Assembly (NCBI RefSeq): GCF_003946645.1
Contig: NZ_RHOU01000003.1
Location: forward strand, 123,905-187,904
Length of the DNA: 64,000 bases
Direction of reading: 5' to 3'
Source: Lapidilactobacillus wuchangensis
GTDB taxonomy: Bacteria; Bacillota; Bacilli; Lactobacillales; Lactobacillaceae
Part shown: positions 49,371 through 58,746 of the stretch, one piece after another
Layout of the letters: the number at the start of each line of letters is the position of its first letter
Position numbering within the stretch: position 1 is the first letter of the stretch
Notes under the pieces: model-generated
Databases searched by the model: none
What the model was told of the DNA's origin: nothing
Seen by the model: only the letters and a program-made list of their open reading frames with translations
Position numbers and translations under genes: made by a program

Positions 49371-50161
49371 GATCCACCTTCTTTCCGATTTGTAGCTGCT
49401 CGATATTGATACTCATCGTAATGATTAGCCTGAGTGCGTCGCGCCATTGCCTGGGCGACTTGATCACGCAATTGCGTTTGCTGGGCAACCCGACTTAACT
49501 GATCATCAGCGAAAAAAGGCCCATCTAAAAAAACAGTTCGGCGTGGTCGGCGGCTCCAGCGACGTCGTTGATAAGTTACCGTCATCGCAAAAACGGGTGC
49601 CTTAGTAGTGGCTGGATAATGAAAGGTTGCCACTGGTAAGGGTCGGATTTTTGTATAATAGGGCCAAACATGAGCCTCAGGATAGATCACTACTGCCTTG
49701 GCTTGCTGAATGGCAGTCCGCAGTCCAGCCTGAAAATGGACAAATTGCTGCCGACCAACAGGTAGTGGCACTGCCCCACCAGCGGCTAAAATCCGCCGCA
49801 AGCCAGGTAGACCCCAATTAGCCGGACTGGCAATAATCCACGGTCGCTGTTGACCTAAGACCATAAATGGCAAAAACGCATCGCCCATAATTTGCGTGTG
49901 ATTACTGTATAAATAAATCCCCTGATGCTGATATGGCCGCAAAATTTCACGATTTTTGACTTGCAAATGTAGCCCTAAATGTTGATAACCCCAAGCAAAA
50001 ATTCGCAACCACGGTCGCAGCAACCAACTGCGTAGCCGGGCACCAAATTGGGTACGCTGATAATCAAAGTCGGCCGGCATAGTCGTTTGTTGCTGGGGAC
50101 TAGTCACGAAATCATCCTGAAAACTATGATAATAATAAACAGTTGGCTGTTTTGTCTTCAT
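49367..50161 (-). CDS. PlsC-like acyltransferase (first of the operon)
   Basis: 264 aa acyltransferase with YLYSNHTQIMGDAF (H88, Asp six residues later, H-X5-D) and VIYPEAHVWP as second block. These spacings depart from PlsC itself, so it is a paralogue with a different acceptor. A basic N-terminal region with a hydrophobic helix (about 45-62) would hold it at the membrane. Starts 6 nt after tetR. Confidence 0.75.
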   Translation of the reverse strand: MKTKQPTVYYYHSFQDDFVTSPQQQTTMPADFDYQRTQFGARLRSWLLRPWLRIFAWGYQHLGLHLQVKNREILRPYQHQGIYLYSNHTQIMGDAFLPFMVLGQQRPWIIASPANWGLPGLRRILAAGGAVPLPVGRQQFVHFQAGLRTAIQQAKAVVIYPEAHVWPYYTKIRPLPVATFHYPATTKAPVFAMTVTYQRRRWSRRPRRTVFLDGPFFADDQLSRVAQQTQLRDQVAQAMARRTQANHYDEYQYRAATNRKEGGS

Positions 50162-50167
50162 GATTGC

Positions 50168-50830
50168 CTACTCTGGCTCATAGGCAATACTGCGATAAAC
50201 ATTCTCAGCAATCTGGGCCAAATCTGCTGTAAAATCATATTGTCGTTCTGGTGCGATATTCGTCACTAAAATAAAATAACCCAACAATTGACTAACGAAT
50301 GATTGCACTACGTTACGTAAAAAGCGCCAGTCATGACTTTGATTTTCTGGTTTCAGTCGCTGCCAAACCCGCTTGATCAATTGGTTTTGCTGTAGCTGAA
50401 AGGCCTGTAAAACTTGTTTTTTAAACTTCGCATCGGCCAAAAACTCGGAAAACAGAATCAAAATGACTTCTTTATTCTGATACATAAATTGAAACCGTTC
50501 CTGAGCAACTTCATTTAACGTCTGTTGCAGCTGATCAGTTGCGAAGCGTTGCAAATCTAAATGCTGCAGAAAATCGCTGGCATAATTTGGAATCAAATTC
50601 TCAGCAATGGGAGTCGTAATTTGGTGGAGCAATTCATCCTTACTATGGAAATATTTAAATAAAACTGCCTGACTAACGCCAGCTTCTTCAGCAATCATCT
50701 TAGTACTGGTGCGGGAGAAGCCATCCCGGGCAAACAAATGAATCGCTGCTGATAAAACCTTGCGCTGACTTAAGGGCATTTTGGCGATGTCATACCAGTG
50801 CTCCAAATCAGTCACAATTTTTTCTGTCAA
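50168..50830 (-). CDS. TetR-family transcriptional regulator
   Basis: 220 aa. N-terminal TetR helix-turn-helix (VLSAAIHLFARDGFSRTSTKMIAEEAGVS, about 20-48) and a helical ligand-binding domain. The start is a TTG at 50830 with a perfect AAGGAGG site; an upstream in-frame ATG lies inside the operator. The operator is a perfect palindrome just upstream, so the gene probably represses itself and the four genes after it. Ligand unknown; a lipid or envelope-stress signal would fit the context. Confidence 0.88.
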   Translation of the reverse strand: MTEKIVTDLEHWYDIAKMPLSQRKVLSAAIHLFARDGFSRTSTKMIAEEAGVSQAVLFKYFHSKDELLHQITTPIAENLIPNYASDFLQHLDLQRFATDQLQQTLNEVAQERFQFMYQNKEVILILFSEFLADAKFKKQVLQAFQLQQNQLIKRVWQRLKPENQSHDWRFLRNVVQSFVSQLLGYFILVTNIAPERQYDFTADLAQIAENVYRSIAYEPE

Positions 50831-50852
50831 AAATAATTCCTCCTTAATAGTT

Positions 50853-50870
50853 AGTGAGTAACCACTCACT
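50853..50870. promoter_or_regulatory. TetR-type operator
   Basis: AGTGAGT-AACC-ACTCACT, a perfect 7-4-7 inverted repeat 22 nt upstream of the tetR start codon. Position and symmetry fit autorepression. Confidence 0.78.
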
Positions 50871-50937
50871 CATTTTAGCAAAAGGACTAGGCAAATACAA
50901 TTCTCCCAAAATCACGCCATTAAAAAGCAGAGTGTAA

Positions 50938-51034
50938 CAAAAGGCGGTTAGCCGGTGAGCATTAACGTAAAATAACGACCAATTCGTCAGAATTGATCGT
51001 TATTTTGTCGTTAAGCGGAACCGGCTGCCTTTTG
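50938..51034 (-). terminator. Nested hairpin after the surface protein gene
   Basis: Inner stem AAAATAACGA.CAATTC with its complement and a 4-nt loop (50969-51006) works as a bidirectional terminator. Around it TTAACG/CGTTAA and CAAAAGGC...AGCCGG / CCGGCT..CCTTTTG form two more stems, giving a cruciform of about 97 nt, larger than a terminator needs. Confidence 0.7.
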
Positions 51035-51084
51035 AGAACACGTTTCAGCAGCTAATGTTCGTTTTATTTTTGAAGAAAGGACTT

Positions 51085-51156
51085 ATGTCACAGCCTACTT
51101 TTTATCATCAGCTACTTGATTTCGTTGACACGAATCAGGCTGAAATTTTAAGCTAA
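51085..51156 (+). CDS. Possible 23-residue peptide or gene remnant
   Basis: ATG with GAAAGGACTT upstream encodes 23 residues beginning MSQPTFYHQLLDF, then TAA overlapping the end of the convergent surface protein gene. It may be a truncated gene start. Unsupported by anything else. Confidence 0.25.
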   Translation: MSQPTFYHQLLDFVDTNQAEILS

Positions 51157-53159
51157 ATATGTTTTTTCTTTGGTGTTAAGGCAATTGCTAGAAAACCAAC
51201 TAAAGCTAAGCCGGCAATGGTCAGGAAGGTGCCCTGCTTCTTTTCATTTGTCTTAGGCAAGAGCACTCCAGCCGCCTCGTTATTTAGCGTTGGTAAGGTC
51301 GTAGGTTCACTTGAATTAGCAGTTGTTGCTGATTGAACCGTTTTAGCAACGGTTGGTTTAAGTGCGCGACCCGTTTTTGGTAATAAAATACCAGTTGTTA
51401 GCTCTGAAGTCGTTGTTGAGGTTGACTCAGTCTTACCAGTATTCGTTGGTGTGGTAGTCGTGGTTTGACCACCGACAACTTGATAAGTAACTGTCAACGT
51501 ACTGTCCTGATCAGTTGCTTGTGGTGTAGCTGCGGTAATCTCAGCTGGATCAGCTTGATAACCAGCCACTACTGGACTCGTAACTGCAGCAAAGGTCCCG
51601 TCGGCTTGCCAATCACTGTAGGAAACTGCACCGTCAACTAAGTCAGTCGTCTTAGTTCGGGTAAAGTTAACTGTCTGTTGTCGTGCAGCTGGTGCCTTGA
51701 CCAAGCCACCTTTGACTACATAGTTGATTGTCCGGTTAACTTGCTTAGTTTCAGTGCTAGTGGCGACATCATCACCATAAACCACATCATAAACATTGTT
51801 TTGCGCGGCGACAAAACTTGCATTTTGAGTGCCATCACTAACAACATGATAGTTTGCTTTGGCAGGAATCGTTATTGCTGGTAATTGAGCACCAGCGACC
51901 CCGGTAACGGTTGTTGCTGGGAATAATTCATTGCCCTGACTATCAACAAAACGAATTGTCGCGGTCACTTTCTTTTGGGCCACGTAAGTTGTTGCAGTAG
52001 TTACCGGGGTACTAACAATTTGCGCACCAGTCATGGTACTACCCTTAGGATCTGCCTCAGTCCCACCTAAAGATGGTTCAACTGTTTGCCATTTGCCAGT
52101 ATTAGCATTATTAGGATCACTGGCATTAGCAGCTGGATCGCCTAAATTAGTGGCTGCAAAATTAACTACTTTCGGACCGATCGTGATTTTTTCAAGGCTG
52201 GATAAACCAGCTAAAGCATCATCATTTAAGGTCCCAGCACTCGTATCAAAATTGCTTAAATCAAGACTTGTTAAACTGGCATCATCGAGGAACATCCCCC
52301 AGAAATAGGCACTCTTGCTCGTATCAAAATGACTAACATCCACTTGTTCTAAAGCAGTATCATAAGCAAACAGATAGCCGAAATCTTCAACATTGCTGGT
52401 GTCCCATTTAGAAACATCGATCTGAGTAATCGGCATGTCTTCAAAGGTATTATCCAAGGCCGTAACGTGACTGGTATTCCAATTGGCAACGGCTAAATTT
52501 GTAATACCAGTACTTTCAAAAGTACCATCCAAACTATTCAGACTAGCCGTGTTCCAGTTGGCCACATCGAGACTCGTCAAAGCCCCATCATTTTTAAACA
52601 TCTGTCTCATCGAAGTAACTTGGCTAACATCCCAATTGGCCACATCGATCGAGGTTAAAGAGGTATCATCCCAAAATAATTGCTCCATATTAGTGACGTT
52701 CGCAACGTCAAAATTGCTTGCGCCTTGAACCGTGGTCAAATTTGGTAAATCATCAAAGTATTTATCCAAATCGCCATCACCAGCTGCAACAGTCACGGTT
52801 GGTTCAAAAACAATCGTCTTAATTTTTGAAGCAGATTGCTTCCAATAAAATGCTCCTGGTTGACTGCGATGGAGGACACCAGCATGAATTGTTAATGTCC
52901 CTTGGTCATTAAGATCCCACTTTGCTGCGTCAGCAGCTGTTCCCAGTTGACCTGACGCTACAATTGTTGTGGCTACCTCAGTAACTGGTGTGGCTTGCTT
53001 TGTTTGTGGATTAGTTACAACTGCATTGGCATCGCTGCCTGTATTAGTAGCTGCCTGAGCCAAACCACCCGGAACTAAAGCTAGCGTTGCAGTGGCAATC
53101 CCCATTACCATCCAACGTTTGCCGGCTTTATACATCTTAAACCGTACTTTCGTATTCAT
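51153..53159 (-). CDS. Cell-wall-anchored BspA/MucBP-type surface protein
   Basis: 668 aa secreted adhesin-like protein. KxYKxGKxW signal motif (KMYKAGKRW, 8-16) with signal cleavage near AQA-AT (about 36-38). Residues about 100-330 carry BspA-type DUF285 repeats (NVTNMEQLF, DVANWDTS-like units). Then come MucBP-like beta domains (about 395-465 and 475-570), a Thr/Ser-rich stretch, and a sorting signal LPKTNE (634-639) with hydrophobic segment and KKKH tail. A second LPKTG lies at 593-597, 36 residues before. No binding partner can be inferred. ATG follows GGGGAGAATG. Confidence 0.9.
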   Translation of the reverse strand: MNTKVRFKMYKAGKRWMVMGIATATLALVPGGLAQAATNTGSDANAVVTNPQTKQATPVTEVATTIVASGQLGTAADAAKWDLNDQGTLTIHAGVLHRSQPGAFYWKQSASKIKTIVFEPTVTVAAGDGDLDKYFDDLPNLTTVQGASNFDVANVTNMEQLFWDDTSLTSIDVANWDVSQVTSMRQMFKNDGALTSLDVANWNTASLNSLDGTFESTGITNLAVANWNTSHVTALDNTFEDMPITQIDVSKWDTSNVEDFGYLFAYDTALEQVDVSHFDTSKSAYFWGMFLDDASLTSLDLSNFDTSAGTLNDDALAGLSSLEKITIGPKVVNFAATNLGDPAANASDPNNANTGKWQTVEPSLGGTEADPKGSTMTGAQIVSTPVTTATTYVAQKKVTATIRFVDSQGNELFPATTVTGVAGAQLPAITIPAKANYHVVSDGTQNASFVAAQNNVYDVVYGDDVATSTETKQVNRTINYVVKGGLVKAPAARQQTVNFTRTKTTDLVDGAVSYSDWQADGTFAAVTSPVVAGYQADPAEITAATPQATDQDSTLTVTYQVVGGQTTTTTPTNTGKTESTSTTTSELTTGILLPKTGRALKPTVAKTVQSATTANSSEPTTLPTLNNEAAGVLLPKTNEKKQGTFLTIAGLALVGFLAIALTPKKKHI

Positions 53160-53366
53160 ATTTAATCATTCTCCCCAGAATAATTTTATCAGCCAATAAT
53201 TTATTTAAACAAATTTATTATAGACCTAATTAAATAATATACAAGCATTTTTATACGATATTGTTGATAAATAATTACCTATCATCACGTCACTATCAAT
53301 TGTTGATAAGTGTTATGATAATGAGTAATCAAACCGATAGATGACTGAATAGATTGGGGACATAAT

Positions 53367-54188
53367 ATGACAATTAAATTAGTAGCCTTTGATATGGATG
53401 GCACCTTTTTAAATGACCAGAATACTTATAATCATCAGCGCTTTGGCACCATTTTGACAAAGTTGCGAGCTAAAGGCATTCGCGTGGTCTCCGCCAGTGG
53501 ATCCCAATACCAAAGACTGCAAGATCAATTTGCTGAATTTCAAAACCAAATGGACTTTGTCACCCAAAACGGCGCGGTCGTCTACAGTCAAGGCCAGCCC
53601 TTATTGATTCAAGCCATGCCTAAAGAAGCCGTCAGCAAAACTTTATTAGCAATCCAACAACAATTTGCGGCGACTGATATTGCTGAGCATTTGGTGGTTG
53701 GTGTCAAATCGGCTTACGTCGATCAACAAATTTCCCAGGCGGCTTACGATTTGACTTATCACTACTACAACCATTTAAAACGAGTGCCCAGTTTGGTGAC
53801 CGTGACACCAGAACGACTCCAAGATCAAATTACTAGTATTGGGATTACTTTCGGCGATCACGTTAATTTCACAGATAAAGTTAAAACGCTGCAGGAACTC
53901 TTACCTAATGGCCTGGCCAGTCAAACTGCCGGCTTTAACACCCAACTGATTAGCGAACAATCCGTTAATAAGGCCCGTGGCTTACAACAGCTACAAGAGA
54001 AATATCAAATTGCCAATGATGAAATCATGACTTTTGGTGACGATGAAAATGATTTAAGTATGTTAACAATCACACCACACGGCTACGCGATGACCAATGC
54101 CGGCCCGAAAATAAAAGCCGCCGCTCAGAATTTGGCCGTATCTAATAATGACGAGGGTGTGTTGAACGTCATGTCAGAACTGATTTAA
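53367..54188 (+). CDS. Cof-type HAD sugar phosphatase
   Basis: 273 aa haloacid dehalogenase-like hydrolase: motif I DMDGTFLND (nucleophile Asp), motif II SASGSQ, motif III Lys, motif IV FGDDENDLSML. The cap is of the Cof/YidA type. Likely dephosphorylates sugar phosphates or a flavin/PLP-type cofactor. Divergent from the surface protein gene; its own promoter was not resolved. Confidence 0.9.
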   Translation: MTIKLVAFDMDGTFLNDQNTYNHQRFGTILTKLRAKGIRVVSASGSQYQRLQDQFAEFQNQMDFVTQNGAVVYSQGQPLLIQAMPKEAVSKTLLAIQQQFAATDIAEHLVVGVKSAYVDQQISQAAYDLTYHYYNHLKRVPSLVTVTPERLQDQITSIGITFGDHVNFTDKVKTLQELLPNGLASQTAGFNTQLISEQSVNKARGLQQLQEKYQIANDEIMTFGDDENDLSMLTITPHGYAMTNAGPKIKAAAQNLAVSNNDEGVLNVMSELI

Positions 54189-54538
54189 CGGCTAACGAGT
54201 CGGTTTCAAGCTAGGAAATGAATGACGTAGTGAATATTTAATGGTGCTTTGTTTCACTGCCCGTTTTACAGCAAAAAAGAATAATACTTTGAGCTTGCTA
54301 TTTCTGACGCTAACAGTGATCAAATAAGTTTGACAAAGAACACCTCACCCAATAATCCTTAACGTGAAATAGACCGTGACGTAAATCTATTTAGCTAATA
54401 AACTAAACATCAATTATCTAAATATGTTCTGAAGAGAGCGTTGATTCCGTTTAATAAAAAACAACGAACAATATTAAATTGTTCGTTGTTTTTGTGTTAT
54501 TAAGGACCGCTCAATTACCGCTTTAGGGTACTCAGAAT
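54189..54538. other. Intergenic interval between the HAD and GNAT genes
   Basis: Apart from the terminator at 54455-54496 I see no gene or element here. Confidence 0.6.
54455..54496. terminator. Bidirectional terminator between convergent HAD and GNAT genes
   Basis: Stem AAAACAACGAACAAT with its complement, loop ATTAA or shorter, A/T tails on both sides. Confidence 0.9.
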
Positions 54539-55138
54539 TTAGTCGCCATCTAAATTCTTCTCGACAAAATGAACGGTCGATTGCTGCCAATACTTCTGGT
54601 AAGTCCGTTGCGTCTGACCATCAAGATTAAGCAAATATAAGCGAAACGTGACCAGAAAATTCTTCGGCTGCCAAAGTTCTTCATATGAATATTGGTAATT
54701 CATCCCTAATTTACGCATCACGGCCCCGCTGCGAGGATTGTTGACATCGTGAGTCGCCGTCAAATATGGCAGTCCATCAAGTTTAGCTTGTTGGACTATG
54801 GCCTGCCCAGCCTCAGTGACAATTCCTTGGTGCCAGAACTCTTTCCGAAGTCCATAACCCAAATCATAACTGTCATCTAGATCAATTTTAAGGTAGCCGA
54901 TCGGTATATTATTTGATTTTAAACAAATCGCATATTGATACCCCCGCTCTTGCTGATAAACCGACAAATATTGCTGTTCATAAACCGTTCTTGCCGCGGC
55001 CTCAGTCGTCAAAGGGAACCAAGGTAAGAATTTATTGACAGCTTCATCTTGCAAAATTGTAAAAAGTGCTGGAATATCCGCTTCCGTAAACCGACGCAAA
55101 ATTAATCGTTGCGTCGTTAATTTTGGTGTATTACTCAT
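54539..55138 (-). CDS. GNAT N-acetyltransferase, RimJ/RimL-like
   Basis: 199 aa. Begins with the RimJ-like LTTQRLILRRFTEAD and has the YGLRKEFWHQGIVTEAG acetyl-CoA-binding pattern and NxRSxxVMRKLGM ending. Substrate (protein N-terminus or small amine) unknown. Weak ribosome site (GAGGCG). Confidence 0.88.
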   Translation of the reverse strand: MSNTPKLTTQRLILRRFTEADIPALFTILQDEAVNKFLPWFPLTTEAAARTVYEQQYLSVYQQERGYQYAICLKSNNIPIGYLKIDLDDSYDLGYGLRKEFWHQGIVTEAGQAIVQQAKLDGLPYLTATHDVNNPRSGAVMRKLGMNYQYSYEELWQPKNFLVTFRLYLLNLDGQTQRTYQKYWQQSTVHFVEKNLDGD

Positions 55139-55221
55139 TTATTACGCCTCGTCTTTATCTAAAATATTGTTGCCCATTGGACACTGGTGACCACCACTAT
55201 CAGATGAGCAACCTGCTGTCA

Positions 55222-56379
55222 TTAAATCAGCTGGTTTCGTAGAAAAAGTGCGCGCTCGTGAAGGATAATTAACGTTACTAAATAAAGATCACTGACCAAC
55301 ACCAAGATGCCTGCATTTACAAAAGTAAAGCCATAGAGTAACAGCATTAGACTGCCACCCCACCAAAAATCACGCTTTTCAGTCCAGCTCAGCGTCGAGA
55401 AAGCCTTCAAAATAAAAATCAGACTAATCGTTAAAATCAAACTGGTCACAAAGCCCAAGCGCACGAATAAAGTATCCTGTTTAAATAAATTAACCGCAAA
55501 AAAGGTTTCCAAACTGAGCATTAATAGAAAAGTAATGTGAACCCCACGAAAAGAAACTAGTTTCAAATAATTTTTGCCTTTAACGTGAACGGAATCAATT
55601 AAAGCATAATAAAGCCAGAAAATACTAACCACACTGATCATGAGCAACAAGAATTGGAAAATCGTTGTCAGCGTGAGCCGAGCTGCTACCTGTTCGACAA
55701 TTGTCGCGACAGCCTCTCCAAGAATAATCATCGTAAAAGTCCCATAGCGCTCCTGTAAAGCATCACTAATTTCAAAGGGTATTTTCCGTTGACGAAATTC
55801 TAAATCAAAATTATGTCGTTCCGAAATCAAAATAACCGATTTTAATAAAACAACGATGACAATTAAAATAGTTTGAACTGCAATATTTTTAATAAAAAAC
55901 GTTGCGACTAACAGTAATAATTGAACCATCGCACTAATCAAGTAGGGTCGAATCGTCAACATATGGGCCGGATCAAAATGAACCACCCGCCACCACAAAT
56001 AAATCATAAACACCTGAAGTAACAAATACATCCCAATAAATGGCTGATAATTACCGGCAAAGAAAGTCGTGATTGTTGCCGCTAATAACGCTACTTCTGC
56101 CACCAACACAATGGTCAAAAAGGTATTCCTGACCGAACTATTGCCATGCAAATCAAAATAAAGCACAAAATTATTCCAAATATCAAAAACCAATAAAAAT
56201 ACCAATACAAACCGACCAATATTTAATCGGCTGATATCCTCACTCAAGCCACTGATCAAATAATGAATCGCAATAATAAAAACCAAGTCGGAAAACAATT
56301 CCAACCAAGAAATTTTCCGATCACTGATCACGTGTGTAATTTGTCGCGGTGTCCCCCACCAATCGTGTTTTTTCTGCAT
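55222..56379 (-). CDS. LtrA-like multi-pass membrane protein
   Basis: About 385 aa, ten or more hydrophobic segments. N-terminal SWLELFSDLVFIIAIHYL and the FEISDALQERYGTFTMIILGEAV block are characteristic of the low-temperature requirement A family, whose biochemical role is unknown. ATG at 56379 has AGGAGATG upstream; the longer frame is not supported. Confidence 0.85.
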   Translation of the reverse strand: MQKKHDWWGTPRQITHVISDRKISWLELFSDLVFIIAIHYLISGLSEDISRLNIGRFVLVFLLVFDIWNNFVLYFDLHGNSSVRNTFLTIVLVAEVALLAATITTFFAGNYQPFIGMYLLLQVFMIYLWWRVVHFDPAHMLTIRPYLISAMVQLLLLVATFFIKNIAVQTILIVIVVLLKSVILISERHNFDLEFRQRKIPFEISDALQERYGTFTMIILGEAVATIVEQVAARLTLTTIFQFLLLMISVVSIFWLYYALIDSVHVKGKNYLKLVSFRGVHITFLLMLSLETFFAVNLFKQDTLFVRLGFVTSLILTISLIFILKAFSTLSWTEKRDFWWGGSLMLLLYGFTFVNAGILVLVSDLYLVTLIILHERALFLRNQLI

Positions 56380-56842
56380 CTGGCATCTCCTGAAATTCTT
56401 ATCTAAGCCCACTTACTTAATTTATTATACCTAAAATTTGGTTCAGGTAAGTCGAGATCCTGTATTTCAATTAGTAATGACAAAATACGGCTGTTTTTTT
56501 ATTGTTGCCTGCATTTAAGCTGGGGCTAATTAGACCCAGTGAATAATAATTAACTGAGTCATAGCTGACCGACCAAATTAAACGATTATTGAGTTATATT
56601 TCCGTTTTAGCGTAGCACAAAACCAAATCAATAAATAATGCCAATTATTGATTAACTCTTATTCATTTTGCTGATACCATTCAAAGAGATAACTGTGCTG
56701 TTTGTCGTTAGGTCTGAAATCTTCATCAACAAAACAGTAAGACTAATCTGATAAAAGGCTATAAAGCAACCTTTTCCAACAGCTTTTTTCCAAATTTAAA
56801 AGCGTCCCAATAAGTTTTTAAACCAACTTATTGAGCCGCCAC
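56380..56842. other. Intergenic interval between the LtrA gene and the SDR cluster
   Basis: AT-rich, no gene seen. An AATAAGTT/AACTTATT hairpin at about 56807-56833 may end the SDR transcript, though it lacks a T run. Confidence 0.45.
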
Positions 56843-57502
56843 CTAAAAATCATGTTCAATTTTTCTAATTTCGTTTAACATATTATCCGTCCCTGGTTTG
56901 CTGATGCCTAAACTCTGCTGATAATATTTGTCAGGTTGGTCAATTATTTTGATCACCAAATCAGCAATACTTTGCCGGGAGATCATGGTCCCCTTAAATA
57001 CTTCGCCTTTCTTAGTCAGCTCATAATCAATTTCATCATCATTGGTCATATAAGCCGCACGAATAATAGTATAACTTAAGTTACTTGCTTCAATCAGTTT
57101 TGCTGCGCGGCGGGTATTTTCTTTCGATTCATGACCGACATAATTCTCGACCCTACTACCAAAGGGGTCAGGCGTTTCATGATATAAACCCGATCCCGTG
57201 ATCCAGATCAAATTTTTTACGTGACTATTTTGCATGACGTCAACAATATTCTTGGCGAATCCTGCCATATTTCCACTTAGGTTAGCATAAACAAAATCCT
57301 GTCCCTTCATAACGGCTGAAAGTAACGCTCGGTCGTTGACGTCTCCCTGAACCAATTCAATATTATTCGCAGATTTTAGCTTGGCTAACCTTTGCCTATT
57401 TCTCAAAACTAAGGTTAGTTGATAATTTTTGTTATTTAATAAACGCTTTTCAACTAACCGGGCAATTTTACCATTTGCGCCTAGGATTAATATTCTTTTC
57501 AT
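56843..57502 (-). CDS. NAD(P)H-binding atypical SDR (NmrA/SDR_a5-like)
   Basis: 219 aa Rossmann protein beginning MKRILILGANGKIARLVEKRL, with GDVNDRALL and no classical YxxxK catalytic pair, so an atypical reductase or NAD(P)-sensor. Last gene of the cluster, 15 nt after an SDR gene. A related protein lies at 59257-59895. Confidence 0.82.
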   Translation of the reverse strand: MKRILILGANGKIARLVEKRLLNNKNYQLTLVLRNRQRLAKLKSANNIELVQGDVNDRALLSAVMKGQDFVYANLSGNMAGFAKNIVDVMQNSHVKNLIWITGSGLYHETPDPFGSRVENYVGHESKENTRRAAKLIEASNLSYTIIRAAYMTNDDEIDYELTKKGEVFKGTMISRQSIADLVIKIIDQPDKYYQQSLGISKPGTDNMLNEIRKIEHDF

Positions 57503-57517
57503 TTTAACTCCTAATCA

Positions 57518-58273
57518 TTAATGAATTGTATAACCACCATCGACTGGAATTGCTTGACCAATAATATAACTGGCAGCATCGCTACAAAGGAATAAAACTA
57601 CCTGCGCGACCTCCTCTGGATGAGCTAACCGGCCAATGGGAATCTCTTTAATAAGCCCGTCCATCTCAGACTTCTCTGTTTGATCCATTCTCGCCACCAT
57701 TGGTGTTTCGATAATGCCAGGACAAACAGCATTGATTCGAATGCCGGCTTGGGCATATTCTAAGGCACTGCTCTTGGTTAATCCTAAAACACCATGCTTA
57801 GAAGCGTGATAAGCACTACGGCCAGCAATTCCGACTAAGCCACCCATTGATGAGCAATTAACAATGGCCCCTTTAGTTGCTTGTCGGCTCATTTGCTTTA
57901 ACTCATATTTCATGGATAAGAAGATACCCTTTAAATTAATATTTAAGACCTGGTCATATTCTGCTAAAGATAAATCCTCCGTTTTAGTAACTGGGCTCTG
58001 AATCCCGGCGTTATTATAAGCAAAGTCTAAATGACCAAACTTTTTAACTGTAAAATCGACCATTGCTTTCGTATCTGCTTCCTGTGAAACATCGGCTTCA
58101 AAGGATACTGCCTGATAGCCTTGTCTGGTCAAATTATCAGCTTCCTTTTTAGGCTCATGTCGCCCGACCAAAACCACGGTGGCGCCAGATTTAGCAAAAA
58201 GAGTTGCGGCACTTAAGCCGATACCAGTCCTAGCGCCAGTTATTATAACTACTTTGCCATCAAAATCATTCAT
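57518..58273 (-). CDS. Classical short-chain dehydrogenase/reductase
   Basis: 251 aa. NAD(P) motif TGARTGIG (about 12-19), NNAG, catalytic Ser and YHASK pair, and a C-terminal IGQAIPVDGGYT. Resembles glucose/3-oxoacyl-type SDRs; substrate unknown. ATG follows TAGGAGG. Overlap and spacing put it in the LysR-flanked cluster. Confidence 0.9.
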   Translation of the reverse strand: MNDFDGKVVIITGARTGIGLSAATLFAKSGATVVLVGRHEPKKEADNLTRQGYQAVSFEADVSQEADTKAMVDFTVKKFGHLDFAYNNAGIQSPVTKTEDLSLAEYDQVLNINLKGIFLSMKYELKQMSRQATKGAIVNCSSMGGLVGIAGRSAYHASKHGVLGLTKSSALEYAQAGIRINAVCPGIIETPMVARMDQTEKSEMDGLIKEIPIGRLAHPEEVAQVVLFLCSDAASYIIGQAIPVDGGYTIH

Positions 58274-58284
58274 CTGCTTACCTC

Positions 58285-58638
58285 CTAATTTTCTAACTTA
58301 AAATCGATGATCGAGTCACCGATTGAATTAAAGAAACTAACCTCATTTTCAAGATGACCAACAATCTGTAGTTGATCGATGATTTCTCCAGTTTGTTTAT
58401 AAAAAATCACTAAACTGTGTAGTGGCTTCCAGTAACCAATATCGCCAACTTCATACCCACTAGTTGTGGCTTTCTTAGCGGGCAATGCCTCTTTAAAGCG
58501 ATATGTCATCTCTCGTGAATAGAGATTTCTCATTTTAACAGCCATCGGCAACTTATTCAGCAAGTCCTTGGCGGTGTCACTGTCATTAAAATCCGCGATC
58601 AAGTCTTGATCATTTAAACTGATTCTTACTTTAGTCAT
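58285..58638 (-). CDS. Cyclophilin-like fold protein
   Basis: About 117 aa with KVRISLNDQDLIADFNDSDTAKDLLNKLP and the YEVGDIGYWKPLHSLVIFYKQ block, typical of the small cyclophilin-like proteins found in redox-gene neighbourhoods. Isomerase activity is not expected from sequence. ATG at 58638 is better spaced from AAAGGAG than the ATG three codons before. Confidence 0.75.
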   Translation of the reverse strand: MTKVRISLNDQDLIADFNDSDTAKDLLNKLPMAVKMRNLYSREMTYRFKEALPAKKATTSGYEVGDIGYWKPLHSLVIFYKQTGEIIDQLQIVGHLENEVSFFNSIGDSIIDFKLEN

Positions 58639-58746
58639 CTGCTTCATTCTCCTTTGAAATAGCTTGGTAACTTTAAATTCACTTGATCAACCGTTAATGA
58701 GTTATTTTCACTTTGGCTTCACTTAAATTCAAAATATCCATCGTTC

